23,875 nucleotides of DNA. It comes from Larix sibirica (Eukaryota > Streptophyta > Pinopsida > Pinales > Pinaceae). Shown here piece by piece: positions 1 through 8,020 of this stretch (the stretch's first letter is position 1; every line of letters begins with the position of its first letter). The translations under genes were made by a program, and so were the position numbers. A model generated the notes under the pieces. That model made no database searches, was not told where the DNA came from, and saw only the letters and a program-made list of their open reading frames with translations. The stretch lies in assembly GCA_004151065.3 (NCBI GenBank), contig NWUY0300005616.1, positions 30,831-54,705 on the forward strand. Reading direction: 5' to 3'.

Positions 1-109
1 TGTCTGAAGGATATAAAGTGGATCTGAGTCAGTGAAATGGATCCTACAGGCCAAAGAATGTTGATGCTCACAAGGTGGAAGATTACGTTGTAACAATTAT
101 GTTTAAGAG

Positions 110-225
110 TTATATAGGTTGTGGATGGAATATACAGTTCATAGCTTATATAGGTTGTGGATGGAATATACAGTTCATAGCTTATATAGGTTGTGGATGG
201 AATATACAATTCATAGCTTATATAG
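110..225. repeat. 36-bp tandem repeat, three full copies plus a partial
   Basis: Units at 110-145, 146-181 and 182-217, followed by a partial unit at 218-225. Each begins TTATATAGGTTGTGGATGG. Copies 1 and 2 are identical and copy 3 differs by one base (CAGTTC to CAATTC). This suggests recent local amplification inside the older degenerate repeat. Confidence 0.9.
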
Positions 226-592
226 AGGTGGAATGTTTTAGAGGATGAGGAATGTAATTCTTTGGTCTTATGAGAGATAGTGGATATAATCAAGGAATAA
301 ATATTGTAAGTGTTATAGGATTTGGGGGTTGGTATTAGGGTTCTTATGAATTAAGGGTAATATGGGTTATATATTATGGGGAGCAAGGATTAGAATATTA
401 GGGCTAAGGTTATAGAGGTTACATATAATGAGTGGTAATATGAGTTAAGGGTTTTGTGTTAGAGGTTAAGGGTGGAAAGTATTTGCGAATAATAGCTAAA
501 GTGGATAGTTGTCATATGGCATATATGGTTTTTGGTTATAGTTCTTAGGTATTAAGGATTAAGAATTATATGTTTAAGGGATAATGGGGATC

Positions 593-610
593 AAACCCTA
601 AACCCTAAAC
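593..610 (-). repeat. Short interstitial telomere-like motif (CCCTAAA)2
   Basis: The plus strand reads AAACCCTAAACCCTAAAC, two perfect units of the plant telomere repeat. A single diverged unit sits at the matching place in the second copy of the larger duplication (1161-1170). Confidence 0.6.
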
Positions 611-1250
611 CAAGGGTTGAAGTGGTTAAGGGTTGTAAGGGTTAGGGTTCATTGGGAATAAGGGGTTACAAGGTTAAGGTTCATAGGGTTTATAAGAGAT
701 AGGGATTTAAGTTTGTAAATATAAGGATTTATAGGGGTTATGACAGTTATAATATTATGGTTAAGAGTATATGTTATGGGATTGATGATAGGGTGCATAT
801 TTTATATAGAGGTGGAATGTTTTAGAGGATGGGAAATGTAACTCTTCGATATTGTGAGTAATAGGGGATATAAGGAATAAATTTTATAAGTGCTATAGGA
901 ATTAGGGGTTGGTATTAGTGTTCATAGGAATTAAGGGTGATATGAGTTATATGTTATGGGGAGTAGGGATTAAAAGATTAGGGATAAGGTTATAGAGGTT
1001 ACATGTGAGGGGTTATAGGAGTTAACGTTTGCTGTTAAAGGTAAGGATGACAAGGATTTGTCAATAATATATAAAGTGTCTAGGTGACATATTGCATACA
1101 TGGATTATAGTTATAGTTCTCAGGGATTAAGGATAATAGGTCCAAGGGATAAGGGGGATTAAACCCTAAATATTGAACTAAGGATTGAAATGGGTTAAGG
1201 GTTGCAAAGGTTAGGGTTTAATGCAATTAAGGGTTTTTGTTGTAGTGTAG

Positions 1251-1751
1251 GTTATATTTTTGTTAATTAATTCTATTTACTACATGGGTTATATTTGTGT
1301 ATGGGTGTATATGACTGCTTGTACATATATTGCTTATTTTAATTCTCTTTGCAACAAATAATTTGATAATACCTTGAACCCATTATCAACCAATAAATGA
1401 ACACTAACCATGGAAAATCAATTCATATTAAATGTCAAACACTTTAAGGATATTGTACTAGGTAATGAGTACATAGACAAGCATCAAGACATTAATTTAG
1501 ATTGTGACTTCTAACCATAGTAATTGAATAATTATTACATCCAAATAATAATAAAGGATTTCAAATTTTTGGGCATAAAAAACCATCATTATTTAAATAT
1601 GAATTACAAATATTGTAAATTTAAAATTCTTCTTTACATTATTATTTGCATCTTTGTCATCCAATGATTCCTTGTTATATGCTCATATGTTCTTGAAAGT
1701 TCTTTATATTATTCTTGCTACACCATCCTACTAAAGTAGTATTATATCATC
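1251..1751. other. AT-rich spacer, nothing recognised
   Basis: AT-rich sequence between the G-rich repeats and the 3' end of the CACTA gene. It probably includes the element's 3' untranslated flank, but I see no coding frame, tandem repeat or convincing CACTA terminus. Confidence 0.4.
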
Positions 1752-2560
1752 TTATTCTTCACCTTCATCTAACTTTGGATCATGTTGATTGTAATTTAAC
1801 TTTGGATCATCTAACCCTACATCATGTTGATTGCCATGATGAATGATGTCATCTTGTGCTGGAACATTTTCATCTTCACTTTCTTGTTCATGAACATCTT
1901 CATCTTCAACATTATCATGGGTGTCGATTTCTTCTTTGTTCCCCAATCCCTCATCTATATTTGGTTGGCTTCCATTGTTTTTCTCCATATTCATTGAGGC
2001 ATCATCAAATACATGCCTTAATCTTGGATCATAATGTATGACAGATATCCATTTCAGATCTAGAATATCTTCATAGAAAAATACCTGCGCACAAACCATA
2101 TACATATATTAGACCTCTATTATTATGTTTTCTTAATTAATATACACATATATTTCCAAAATCAACTATGAATTAACAGTTTATAGATGACCTCTACTTC
2201 ATATATTTATATTCCTGTTTGAGTAAGAGAAATATTTGCTCACAATGAATTGGTAGAACATAAGGCTCCTTATCTATTGGTAGGTACCTTGAAAAAATAT
2301 ATAGAAAAAATACACTAAGGGTATCATGTATTCTTGTCCTCCCAAATGCCTTATACCATCTACATTTAAAAATACAACATTTGAAAGATTGGTAATCCAA
2401 CTCAATAATTTCTTGGATTTTTCCAACATATTGAAGATTCTATTCAATAATATTTTTATCTTTTGAGCTTGATCAACTTGATTTCTTTAAATCAACCATG
2501 ATGCCACAATCAAAGTATCGCCATTTACATCTACTCTTTCTACACGATAAAGTCGACCAT
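1752..2560 (-). pseudogene. CACTA transposase C-terminal region, DUF4216-like, broken
   Basis: On the minus strand, 2560-2510 reads RRYPIMWEYGRLYRVERVDV. After a frame break, 2430-2240 reads IIELDYQSFKCCIFKCRWYK and then EPYVLPIHCEQ. The next exon starts at 2084 with VFFYEDILDLKWISVIHYDP. This order (EIIELDY, FKC.W, then Q.VFY.....W.VV) is the DUF4216 pattern found downstream of TNP2 in plant CACTA elements. A probable intron spans 2235-2085. Its acceptor is good (GTGCGCAG), but the donor reads AT instead of GT. The 1752-2040 stretch encodes a strongly acidic, Asp/Glu/His/Asn-rich tail ending at TAA. The role of DUF4216 in transposition is not established. At least one frameshift and several stops make this a relic. 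Confidence 0.8.
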
Positions 2561-3111
2561 ATTCCCACATTATAGGATATCTCCTCACATGTGATAGACC
2601 ATTTATTTTAGTGCAACTAAATACAACTATGCATGATTAAATATTCAACAATGTCAACAATGTTTTGAAATAATATTTTGTAAAAATTCATAATCTACCT
2701 TTATTTCACATCCTCTAGTAGACATGTTGATCTCATATTCCATTATGTTTACATCTATACCTTCCTCATGTATTCAATTATGAATTTGTTCACTAACCTA
2801 TTGTAGTGTGTAATATTTGCCCCATTACTCAGACAGATCTATGGGATGTGGAGTATTCATTGGGTTTGATATCTTAAACTATCTCCATGATTTTAACACT
2901 TCTTCCCTTTTTTTATCATACATTTCAATCCATTTATTTATATAATCTACGTGGTATAGAATAAACTTGTCAAGCACAACATTTTATTGAGACCTATTAA
3001 AAATCAACATGTATATTTCAAACTCTAAAGTCATTCTTTTAATTTGGGGAAAACATAATTTATAGAGAAAATAATTGTAAAAATAACCATAGTGATCATG
3101 ATTTTACTTAC

Positions 3112-3707
3112 CAACTTCTACTTGAACATCATTAGATTGAGGTTTTTATCCATCTATAATATCCGATGCACAATCTTCATCCCACAATAATGGACCATCT
3201 TCAAAATATTTACCAAAGAATTCATATAGGAAGAAAAACGCTTCATTCAATACATACCCTTTAGCCATGCAACCCTTTGAATGTGTGTTTTGTCGGGCAT
3301 GTTTTTTATAGGGTTTTCATATACCTCTAAAAAAACATTCACATTGTTGAGACAACACCTACCATTTCAATGTCATTGACTAGGTGTATAAGTCAATGGA
3401 CATGTAGGTCCATGAAACTTGTAGGGAGATGCTTTTCAAATACACATGCAATTTCTACAATTTCCTTCTTCCATTTAGGTACTTCATTCTCATGGATCTC
3501 TTTGGAGGTCACCCACCTAATATAATAATAATAATAAAAGGTATGAACCTATAGTGACATTTAAAATGTAATATAATATATCTCTATATCACATACATGA
3601 ACATTTCATACCACATACCTCATAAATACTCATGCCAATCGACTTATGGCATTCCTTAATTCAACGATAAGGCATGAATCCCCCTTAATTTCCAATGGCA
3701 TGATATG
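3112..3707 (-). pseudogene. CACTA transposase middle region, DUF4218-like, broken
   Basis: Two exons on the minus strand. The first (3707-3619) reads HIMPLEIKG and then RNAISRLA, with a TGA where Trp is expected, and ends VFMR. Intron 3618-3517 has GT-AG ends (GTATGT...TATTAG). The second exon (3516-3112) reads WVTSKEIHENEVPKWKKEIV, then FEKHLPTSFMDLHVH, a stop, LIHLVNDIEMVGVVSTM, a stop, and after a frameshift near 3310 NTHSKGCMAKGYVLNEAFFF. This matches the DUF4218 signature (LE..FPPSFFD.M.HL..HL, then EG.IAEGY...E). A following intron runs 3111-2994 (GTAAGT...TAATAG). Several stops plausibly come from Trp (TGG) or sense codons by single changes. Confidence 0.82.
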
Positions 3708-3784
3708 CTATAAAATTAACAAGTTTATTAGAGTTCATTTGTATTATTTTAATATAAAACATCAAAATATTTTTAGTAATTATA

Positions 3785-3801
3785 TGATAACAATAAGAGT
3801 T
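3785..3801. repeat. Target-site duplication of the retroposon, left copy
   Basis: TGATAACAATAAGAGTT occurs here and again at 5239-5255. The 17 bp directly flank a 1,437-bp insert. The length and A/T richness fit L1-type target-primed reverse transcription. Confidence 0.85.
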
Positions 3802-5238
3802 TTTTTATTATAAGCTAGAAGCAGATCCTTATATTGCCTGAACCAAAAGAACCAAAATATACAGAGATAGCAGAGTAATGGGCCCTCTCGTAAACGAGAA
3901 AACAGACCCCCGAGGCCCTCTCATAGTTTGAGAAAAAAAACCTCCAAAACGAGTAGCAAACTGAGTTTTAAAAAGACAGTGCATAAAAGTATTAAACAGA
4001 CAAACATAGGAGGAAACAGACCTCTGAAACAGATAAGCAAACAACCTAGCAAAAGAGGAACATACTGAATTAACCGCTGGAGTGACTTGTTTGCCCAACC
4101 TGAATTGGCTGAGTGGTTGGATCCTTGGCGAGAGTGATCCTGAAATGGCGAGCGAGTTGCTTCTTGTTGTAGAGGATCTGCTTAAGGAGGTCCACCATCT
4201 CATCCTATTGCATAAGAATCTCTGCTTTGGCTTCATCCCTATCATCAAGAGCAGTACCAAGCACTAGTTTTTGGGACCAGTGATAGTCTAAAGTCTTCTG
4301 ATAAAGGGTAACCCTGCCCCTGGTGTTTCCCGGGTCAGGAACCAGGGTTTCGAACTCCCTGCAAATTTCATCATCCTTGAGGCAGCCACGAGAAACATCA
4401 ACATCGTGTTTAGATTCCTGAATCTCATCCTAAACATGCTGGGGATTTTCATTTTTGAATCTACGGGCCTTCTCCACCACCTCGCGCATGAGGCGCATGG
4501 GTGGATTGGTAGAGGAGTTGGCGAACTGAGTGGAGCTTCGAGTGTTAATATTCCTAATCGGTGGCATGCTTGCTTTACTGGAAAACTGATGAGAGAGTCG
4601 AGGGAGAAGAGAGCAGGAGAAGGTGGAACTGCAGGCAAGCAGAGTGGGCTGGGAGAGTCGGGAGGGCTGAGAGCACTGGAGAGGCTGGGAGAGTCGAGAG
4701 CGTTGGGAGAAGAGCGAGCTTAAAATAATAGAGATCCTGGAGGGCATGGAAACAAACCACAAGGGACTGGAGCAAAGGAGGGGTTGCGAACCAGAGGACT
4801 GAACGGTGGCAAGGCTGGGGCCTTGGAGCAAAATGCTTGTGGAACCTTTGCGCAACACGACGAGAAGCCGAGCATTATCTAAACAGTGGCGTCACTGAGA
4901 AATTGTGACTTCAGGATTTATGCTATCTATGGTGGAGCATAATTCATTCTTCTACAGAGGATTAATCATGGTCGTAGCAGGAGTACCCCGAGAGGACAGG
5001 GCACACATAGGAGCAGTCGCAAAGGCATCAAAAAAATGATCCATGGACAAGGCGGCAATAGAGCACATTAATCCTGATCAAAGGGCGCGTGAGTGGTAGG
5101 AGTTACCACGTGCTCAGGCTCTCTATCAGAGGGAGTGGGAAGATTGACGGTCATGTAGGAGATCGCATGGCTGACAGTGCTGGCTGTCACGTGGCCCGTC
5201 CTGCTGCTGATCCAAAGTTGTACACCCACTGTGAGGGG
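3802..5238 (-). mobile_element. Retroposed insertion (non-LTR type) inside a CACTA intron
   Basis: The insert is bounded by a perfect 17-bp direct repeat. Its minus-strand 3' end is AATAAAAAA next to the duplication, so the element reads 5238 to 3802. Removing the insert plus one duplication copy restores a normal GT-AG intron of about 109 bp (5270 to 3708) in the CACTA gene, which supports a clean insertion. It is clearly more GC-rich than its surroundings. The minus strand has a pyrimidine-rich leader (about 4860-4570), one 165-codon frame with two stops (4567-4070), and a T-rich 3' part with a repeated GAGAGGGCC. It has no reverse transcriptase, so it must have been mobilised in trans, presumably by a LINE. 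It could be an ORF1-only non-autonomous LINE or a retrocopy of a host transcript. Confidence 0.8.
4070..4567 (-). pseudogene. Unrecognised 165-codon ORF in the retroposon, two stops
   Basis: The frame starts with ATG at 4567-4565 (MPPIRNINTRSST) and runs without a frameshift to TAA at 4072-4070. It is interrupted by only two TAG codons: codon 46 (4432-4430) and codon 121 (4207-4205). The predicted product is hydrophilic and charged (MRLMREVVEKARRFKNENP; LDDRDEAKAEIL; MVDLLKQILYNKKQLARHFR). It has helical, coiled-coil-like spacing in the second half, no Cys-His knuckle and no transmembrane segment. The frame stays open upstream to 4858, but that part is Ser/Leu/Pro-rich and reads like translated pyrimidine-rich leader. 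I do not recognise the family. It could be a LINE ORF1-type chaperone or a captured host sequence. Confidence 0.55.
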
Positions 5239-5255
5239 TGATAACAATAAGAGTT
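5239..5255. repeat. Target-site duplication of the retroposon, right copy
   Basis: Perfect 17-bp match to 3785-3801. It lies 15 bp inside the CACTA intron donor at 5270. Confidence 0.85.
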
Positions 5256-6957
5256 AATTGATGCCAATACCTTCATATAATTATGGAAATCATGTGTTTT
5301 AAATCCTGTGATATGTCCATCAACTGTAAAAGATTTATTCAATGATGGGACACAACTAGTAGGTGTCCTCATTGAATGAATGGCATTTTTTAGTTGATCC
5401 AACTCTTTCTTTTAAAAATACATAGAGCTTCTACATATGTTTTGTTTTCCTTATTTGGGCACAAATGTCTTCTATCAAATTTGGTATGTGAAAGAGAAAT
5501 CTCTCTCCTTGAAGATAAAGTGTCTCTATCTTTGATTGGTATATGTTGAAATATAGAATCCATGACATTTTGAAAATGTGGACATGATCTATTAGATGAT
5601 ATATTAATAGATCCTTCTAGTAAGGTGGACCATAAAATATGGATTTCCTATTCATTCCTTTTGCCATATCAACTACAACTTGTTCTAGTTCTTCAATTGA
5701 ACGATCCCAGAAACAAATGTTTGCAACCTTTCAATTAAGCATCTTGATTCTTTTGAAGCCAATCAGTTGAACCCATAACCTTGGGAGGGCCTCTATTTTC
5801 AATTTTCCTATCAAATTGATTCTTGAGGCGATTTTTGAACTTATGATCCGGTGGTAGAAAAACCCTGTTATTTGCATAAATAATATTGTGTAGATGTTTA
5901 GAATACCACCCCTCAAGTTATTTTACGCATATTGTATGTGTAAAAATATTCTTTGTTTGAAGCCTTTCAATTCAATAACTAATGCTTAGAAGAAAAAAAA
6001 TTAGTATAATAGATCTATGCAAGTTGAACCAAAAATAAAATACCATGCGTACATATGTAAATTATGTTTATTACTCGAACAAACACCAAGTCTTGAGAAA
6101 TCATGAATTGTCCAACATCATACACCATAAAAAATGGACCTATTTGATGGAGGAAATGATATCCCATACATTCTTATGCCTTTCCATAAAAATTACATCT
6201 CATCAATAAACGATGCAATATAAACATCCATTTTTTTACTTGATGTTTTCCTGGAACAATGAGAGTTAGTGTAAGGTGCTCCTTTCTAATGCTCATCCAT
6301 GGGGAAAATATTGTATACAATTAGTACAACTAGCCAAGCACTATAATTTGAGCTTAGGAAAGAGAAAGGGCACACTCCATTGATTGCAAGACCTAACCTA
6401 ATACTACGCGTTTCATCTTTGAATATTCTTGGCCATTTTTCCTCTATGCGTTTCATTGCTTTGGAGTATGCCAAAATTCACATGAATCTATCTCTACCCC
6501 CGTTCTTTGCATGCTACTCTATCAATTATGCAAGTGACTTGCAATAAAACATTCTTTGAAGTACAAGTATAATTGGCATTGTCTTAAAACCTTATTTGGA
6601 ACCGTAGGACTTTGTACATCTTGTATGATATCTCTTCTCTTTGCATACATGGCATTCTTCATTGTTTTTGTATTCATCTCTATAAAAAATGCAATCATTC
6701 TAACATGCATGAACTTGCTTTCATTCAATCCCCAAATGGACCAAAAATTTATATGCTTCTCTACAAGTTGATGGTAACACATTATCTTCAGAGAATATTT
6801 TATATTTTAGTGCCCTATCATACATTAAATCAATTAAACATTTGAATTAGTATAAACATGTTTGATTTTTCATTTAATGGCATTGTTTATATAACATACA
6901 TAAATTTAAGATCCACTTAAATAAAATAAAATTGAAATTAGTAGATATATACTAATT

Positions 6958-7003
6958 AAGTACAACAATTGACTTTCGGTTGAAAAAAAGTACAACAATT
7001 GAC
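6958..7003. repeat. 16-bp direct repeat flanking 14 bp
   Basis: AAGTACAACAATTGAC occurs at 6958-6973 and 6988-7003, separated by TTTCGGTTGAAAAA. It lies in what should be an intron of the CACTA gene. It may be a slippage duplication or the footprint of an excised insertion. Confidence 0.7.
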
Positions 7004-7206
7004 AAAACAAATGTAAAAAATAATTCAACTTGCCTTAGTAGGGTAGTGAAGCTCTTGTTTGACCAACCAAATAATGACTTCATTTCTAGTAATATTAGCG
7101 TGCATACAAGTTTTGATGTTATACTTGCACCCGATTTGAACATGACTATCTTTGTTGCTTGCTTGATTGAGTTATTAAGTTTAATATCATCACCATTACA
7201 TTGGCA

Positions 7207-7294
7207 ATAATTTTTTTCCTCTAACATGTCTAAACAAACCCAAACATGGGGTATAATTTTTTTCCTCTAACATGTCTAAACAAACCCAAACATG
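7207..7294. repeat. 42-bp tandem duplication with palindromic ends
   Basis: A 42-bp segment (7207-7248) is repeated exactly at 7253-7294, with GGGT... between the copies. CTAACATGT in the second copy pairs with ACATGTTAG ending at 7298, so a small hairpin can form. It lies just upstream of the CACTA coding region. Confidence 0.85.
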
Positions 7295-7329
7295 TTAGTC
7301 TCTATAGTTACTTGTTATAATAATCAAAG

Positions 7330-7341
7330 TACATTAATCTA
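7330..7341. repeat. 12-bp flanking duplication of the foldback element, left
   Basis: TACATTAATCTA lies directly against the left arm and recurs at 8009-8020 on the other side of the element. Confidence 0.65.
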
Positions 7342-7384
7342 TCATGGCATTTGGTGGAGAGTTTGCGGTGGGTGAATTAGTATA

Positions 7385-7422
7385 GTCAACGTTTCGAGCC
7401 ATCCTTGGCTCATCTTCAGGAC
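7385..7422 (-). ncRNA. Hammerhead-ribozyme-like core, left arm
   Basis: On the minus strand from 7422: GTC, CTGAAGA (7419-7413), one T, GAGCCA, loop AGGA, TGGCTC (stem II, 7411-7396), GAAAC (7395-7391), GTT (7390-7388), GAC (7387-7385). This matches the hammerhead invariant core CUGANGA - stem II - GAAA, with a GUH cleavage triplet after GAAAC. GUC before the core can pair with GAC after the triplet as a short stem I. Departures from the textbook form are an extra U between CUGANGA and stem II, and almost no stem III. The latter would require a dimeric or otherwise non-minimal fold. Self-cleavage is unproven. Confidence 0.5.
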
Positions 7423-7899
7423 ATTAGCGATGCTTGAAAGGATCTCTTCCCTCATCATTTAATTAATATAGGATAGTCAAATGTTTTAAAGGAGTAGAGC
7501 CGATATTAGGGTTTAGTGTAAAGTAGTATTCATTTTTAATTTTTAAATGTTAATTTTATTTTAATTTTAATTTTAATGTTAATTTTAATATTTTAGGGAT
7601 TAACAAATTCCTAAAGTATTATTATAGAGTATATTAAAATTTTTAGTTTTGAAATAACATTAAGTTTTTGTAATTAATTGAATTTTTTTATTAATTAGAT
7701 TAGTTTGTTTATTTAATTTAAAATTTAATTAATTTCAATTAATTAATTAATTAGTTAAAGGTTTATTTTTTTGGTTTAATTAGATTTAGTGAGGTTGGGA
7801 AGCCACTAAATCCTAATATCGGCTCTACTCCTTTAAAACATTTGACTATCCTATATTAATTAAATGATGAGGGAAGAGATCCTTTTAGGCATCGCTAAT

Positions 7900-7937
7900 G
7901 TCCTGATGATGAGCCAAGGATGGCTCAAAACGTCGAC
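7900..7937 (+). ncRNA. Hammerhead-ribozyme-like core, right arm (G12 lost)
   Basis: On the plus strand: GTC (7900-7902), CTGATGA (7903-7909), T, GAGCCA, AGGA, TGGCTC (7911-7926), AAAAC (7927-7931), GTC (7932-7934), GAC (7935-7937). CUGAUGA is the commonest hammerhead core spelling. The position equivalent to catalytic G12 is A at 7927, so this copy is expected to be inactive. Relative to the left arm, the differences fall at the variable N7 position, at G12 and at the triplet's third base (C versus T). Stem II is unchanged. Confidence 0.45.
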
Positions 7938-8008
7938 TATACTAATTCACCCACCGCAGACTCTCCACCAGATGCCATGACTTTTTACTGCAGATTCTCA
8001 GCTATTTC

Positions 8009-8020
8009 TACATTAATCTA
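8009..8020. repeat. 12-bp flanking duplication of the foldback element, right
   Basis: TACATTAATCTA, identical to 7330-7341. Confidence 0.65.

Larger units (their letters stand above)
1..1250. repeat. Degenerate GGGTTA/AGGGTT-rich repeat region
   Basis: G-rich on the plus strand, with many variants of GGGTTA, AAGGGTT and TTAGGG, and no reading frame worth calling. A segment starting near 218 recurs in diverged form from about 802: TATAGAGGTGGAATGTTTTA occurs at 221 and again at 805. Homology can be followed by eye to about 668 in copy A and 1233 in copy B, with many substitutions and a net 16-bp length change. Both copies contain CCCTAAA-type motifs (593-610 and 1161-1170). The plant telomere unit is TTTAGGG, but only two perfect tandem units occur, so this is telomere-like satellite or transposon-terminal DNA rather than a telomere. 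Confidence 0.6.
1752..7227 (-). mobile_element. Decayed CACTA (En/Spm) DNA transposon, interior
   Basis: Read on the minus strand, this span holds the standard plant CACTA transposase order: a TNP2 (Transposase_21) region at about 7113-5271, a DUF4218 region at about 3707-3112, and a DUF4216 region at about 2560-1990 with an acidic tail. The reading frame is broken by many stops and several frameshifts. The intron-exon structure is still visible, with introns of about 109 (before a later insertion), 102 and 118 bp. I could not find the CACTA terminal inverted repeats or the 3-bp target duplication, so the stated ends mark coding homology, not element ends. A 1,437-bp retroposon (3802-5238) lies inside the first of these introns. 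Non-functional as written. Confidence 0.88.
5187..7227 (-). pseudogene. CACTA TNP2 transposase (Transposase_21), broken
   Basis: TNP2 landmarks appear in order on the minus strand, in shifting frames. 7113-7018 reads LLEMKSLFGWSNKSFTTLLR. 6810-6620 reads VLPSTCREAYKFLVHLGIE, then a stop, VHAC, a stop, NDCIFYRDEY and CHVCKEKRYH (the zinc-ribbon-like segment). 6474-6286 reads RLGLAINGVCPF and YSAWLVVLIVYN, where family members usually have an Asp-Gly in place of Asn-Gly. 6280-6060 reads KKMDVYIASFIDEM and CWTIHDFSRLG. 5930-5740 reads NRVFLPPDHKFKNR and RKIENRGPPK. 5645-5560 reads KSIFYGPPY, a stop in place of Trp, then KDLLIYHLIDHVHIFKM. 5320-5271 ends GFKTHDFHNYMK at a good splice donor (AAG|GTATTG). 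The product would bind element ends and catalyse cut-and-paste transposition, but stops and frameshifts make this copy dead. Confidence 0.88.
7342..8008. mobile_element. Foldback element with 177-bp inverted arms and ribozyme-like cores
   Basis: The left arm (7342-7518) and the reverse complement of the right arm (7804-7980) align end to end without an indel. I count about eight mismatches, nearly all transitions (roughly 95% identity). The centre (7519-7803) is AT-rich, non-coding TTAATT-type sequence. A further 28 bp (7981-8008) follow the right arm before the 12-bp duplication, so the element is asymmetric. Each arm contains a hammerhead-like core. No protein is encoded. Long inverted arms alone would suggest a foldback or MITE element. 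However, 12 bp is unusual for known plant DNA transposons, and the ribozyme-like cores point instead to a Penelope-like element (PLE; called Dryads in conifers), whose terminal repeats carry hammerhead motifs. That assignment is inference. Confidence 0.7.

Noticed and set aside
593-610. True telomere end
   Set aside because: Only two perfect units, surrounded by degenerate repeats and followed by 23 kb of transposons.
1240-1247. TTGTAGTG, resembling a CACTA transposon right end
   Set aside because: Only eight bases, the wrong orientation to bound the minus-strand transposase gene simply, and no matching CACTACAA or 3-bp duplication was found.
4406-4723. Plus-strand 105-aa frame and the Ser/Leu/Pro-rich minus-strand frame at 4575-4858
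   Set aside because: The first is antisense to the retroposon ORF. The second reads through a pyrimidine-rich leader with biased composition and no motif.
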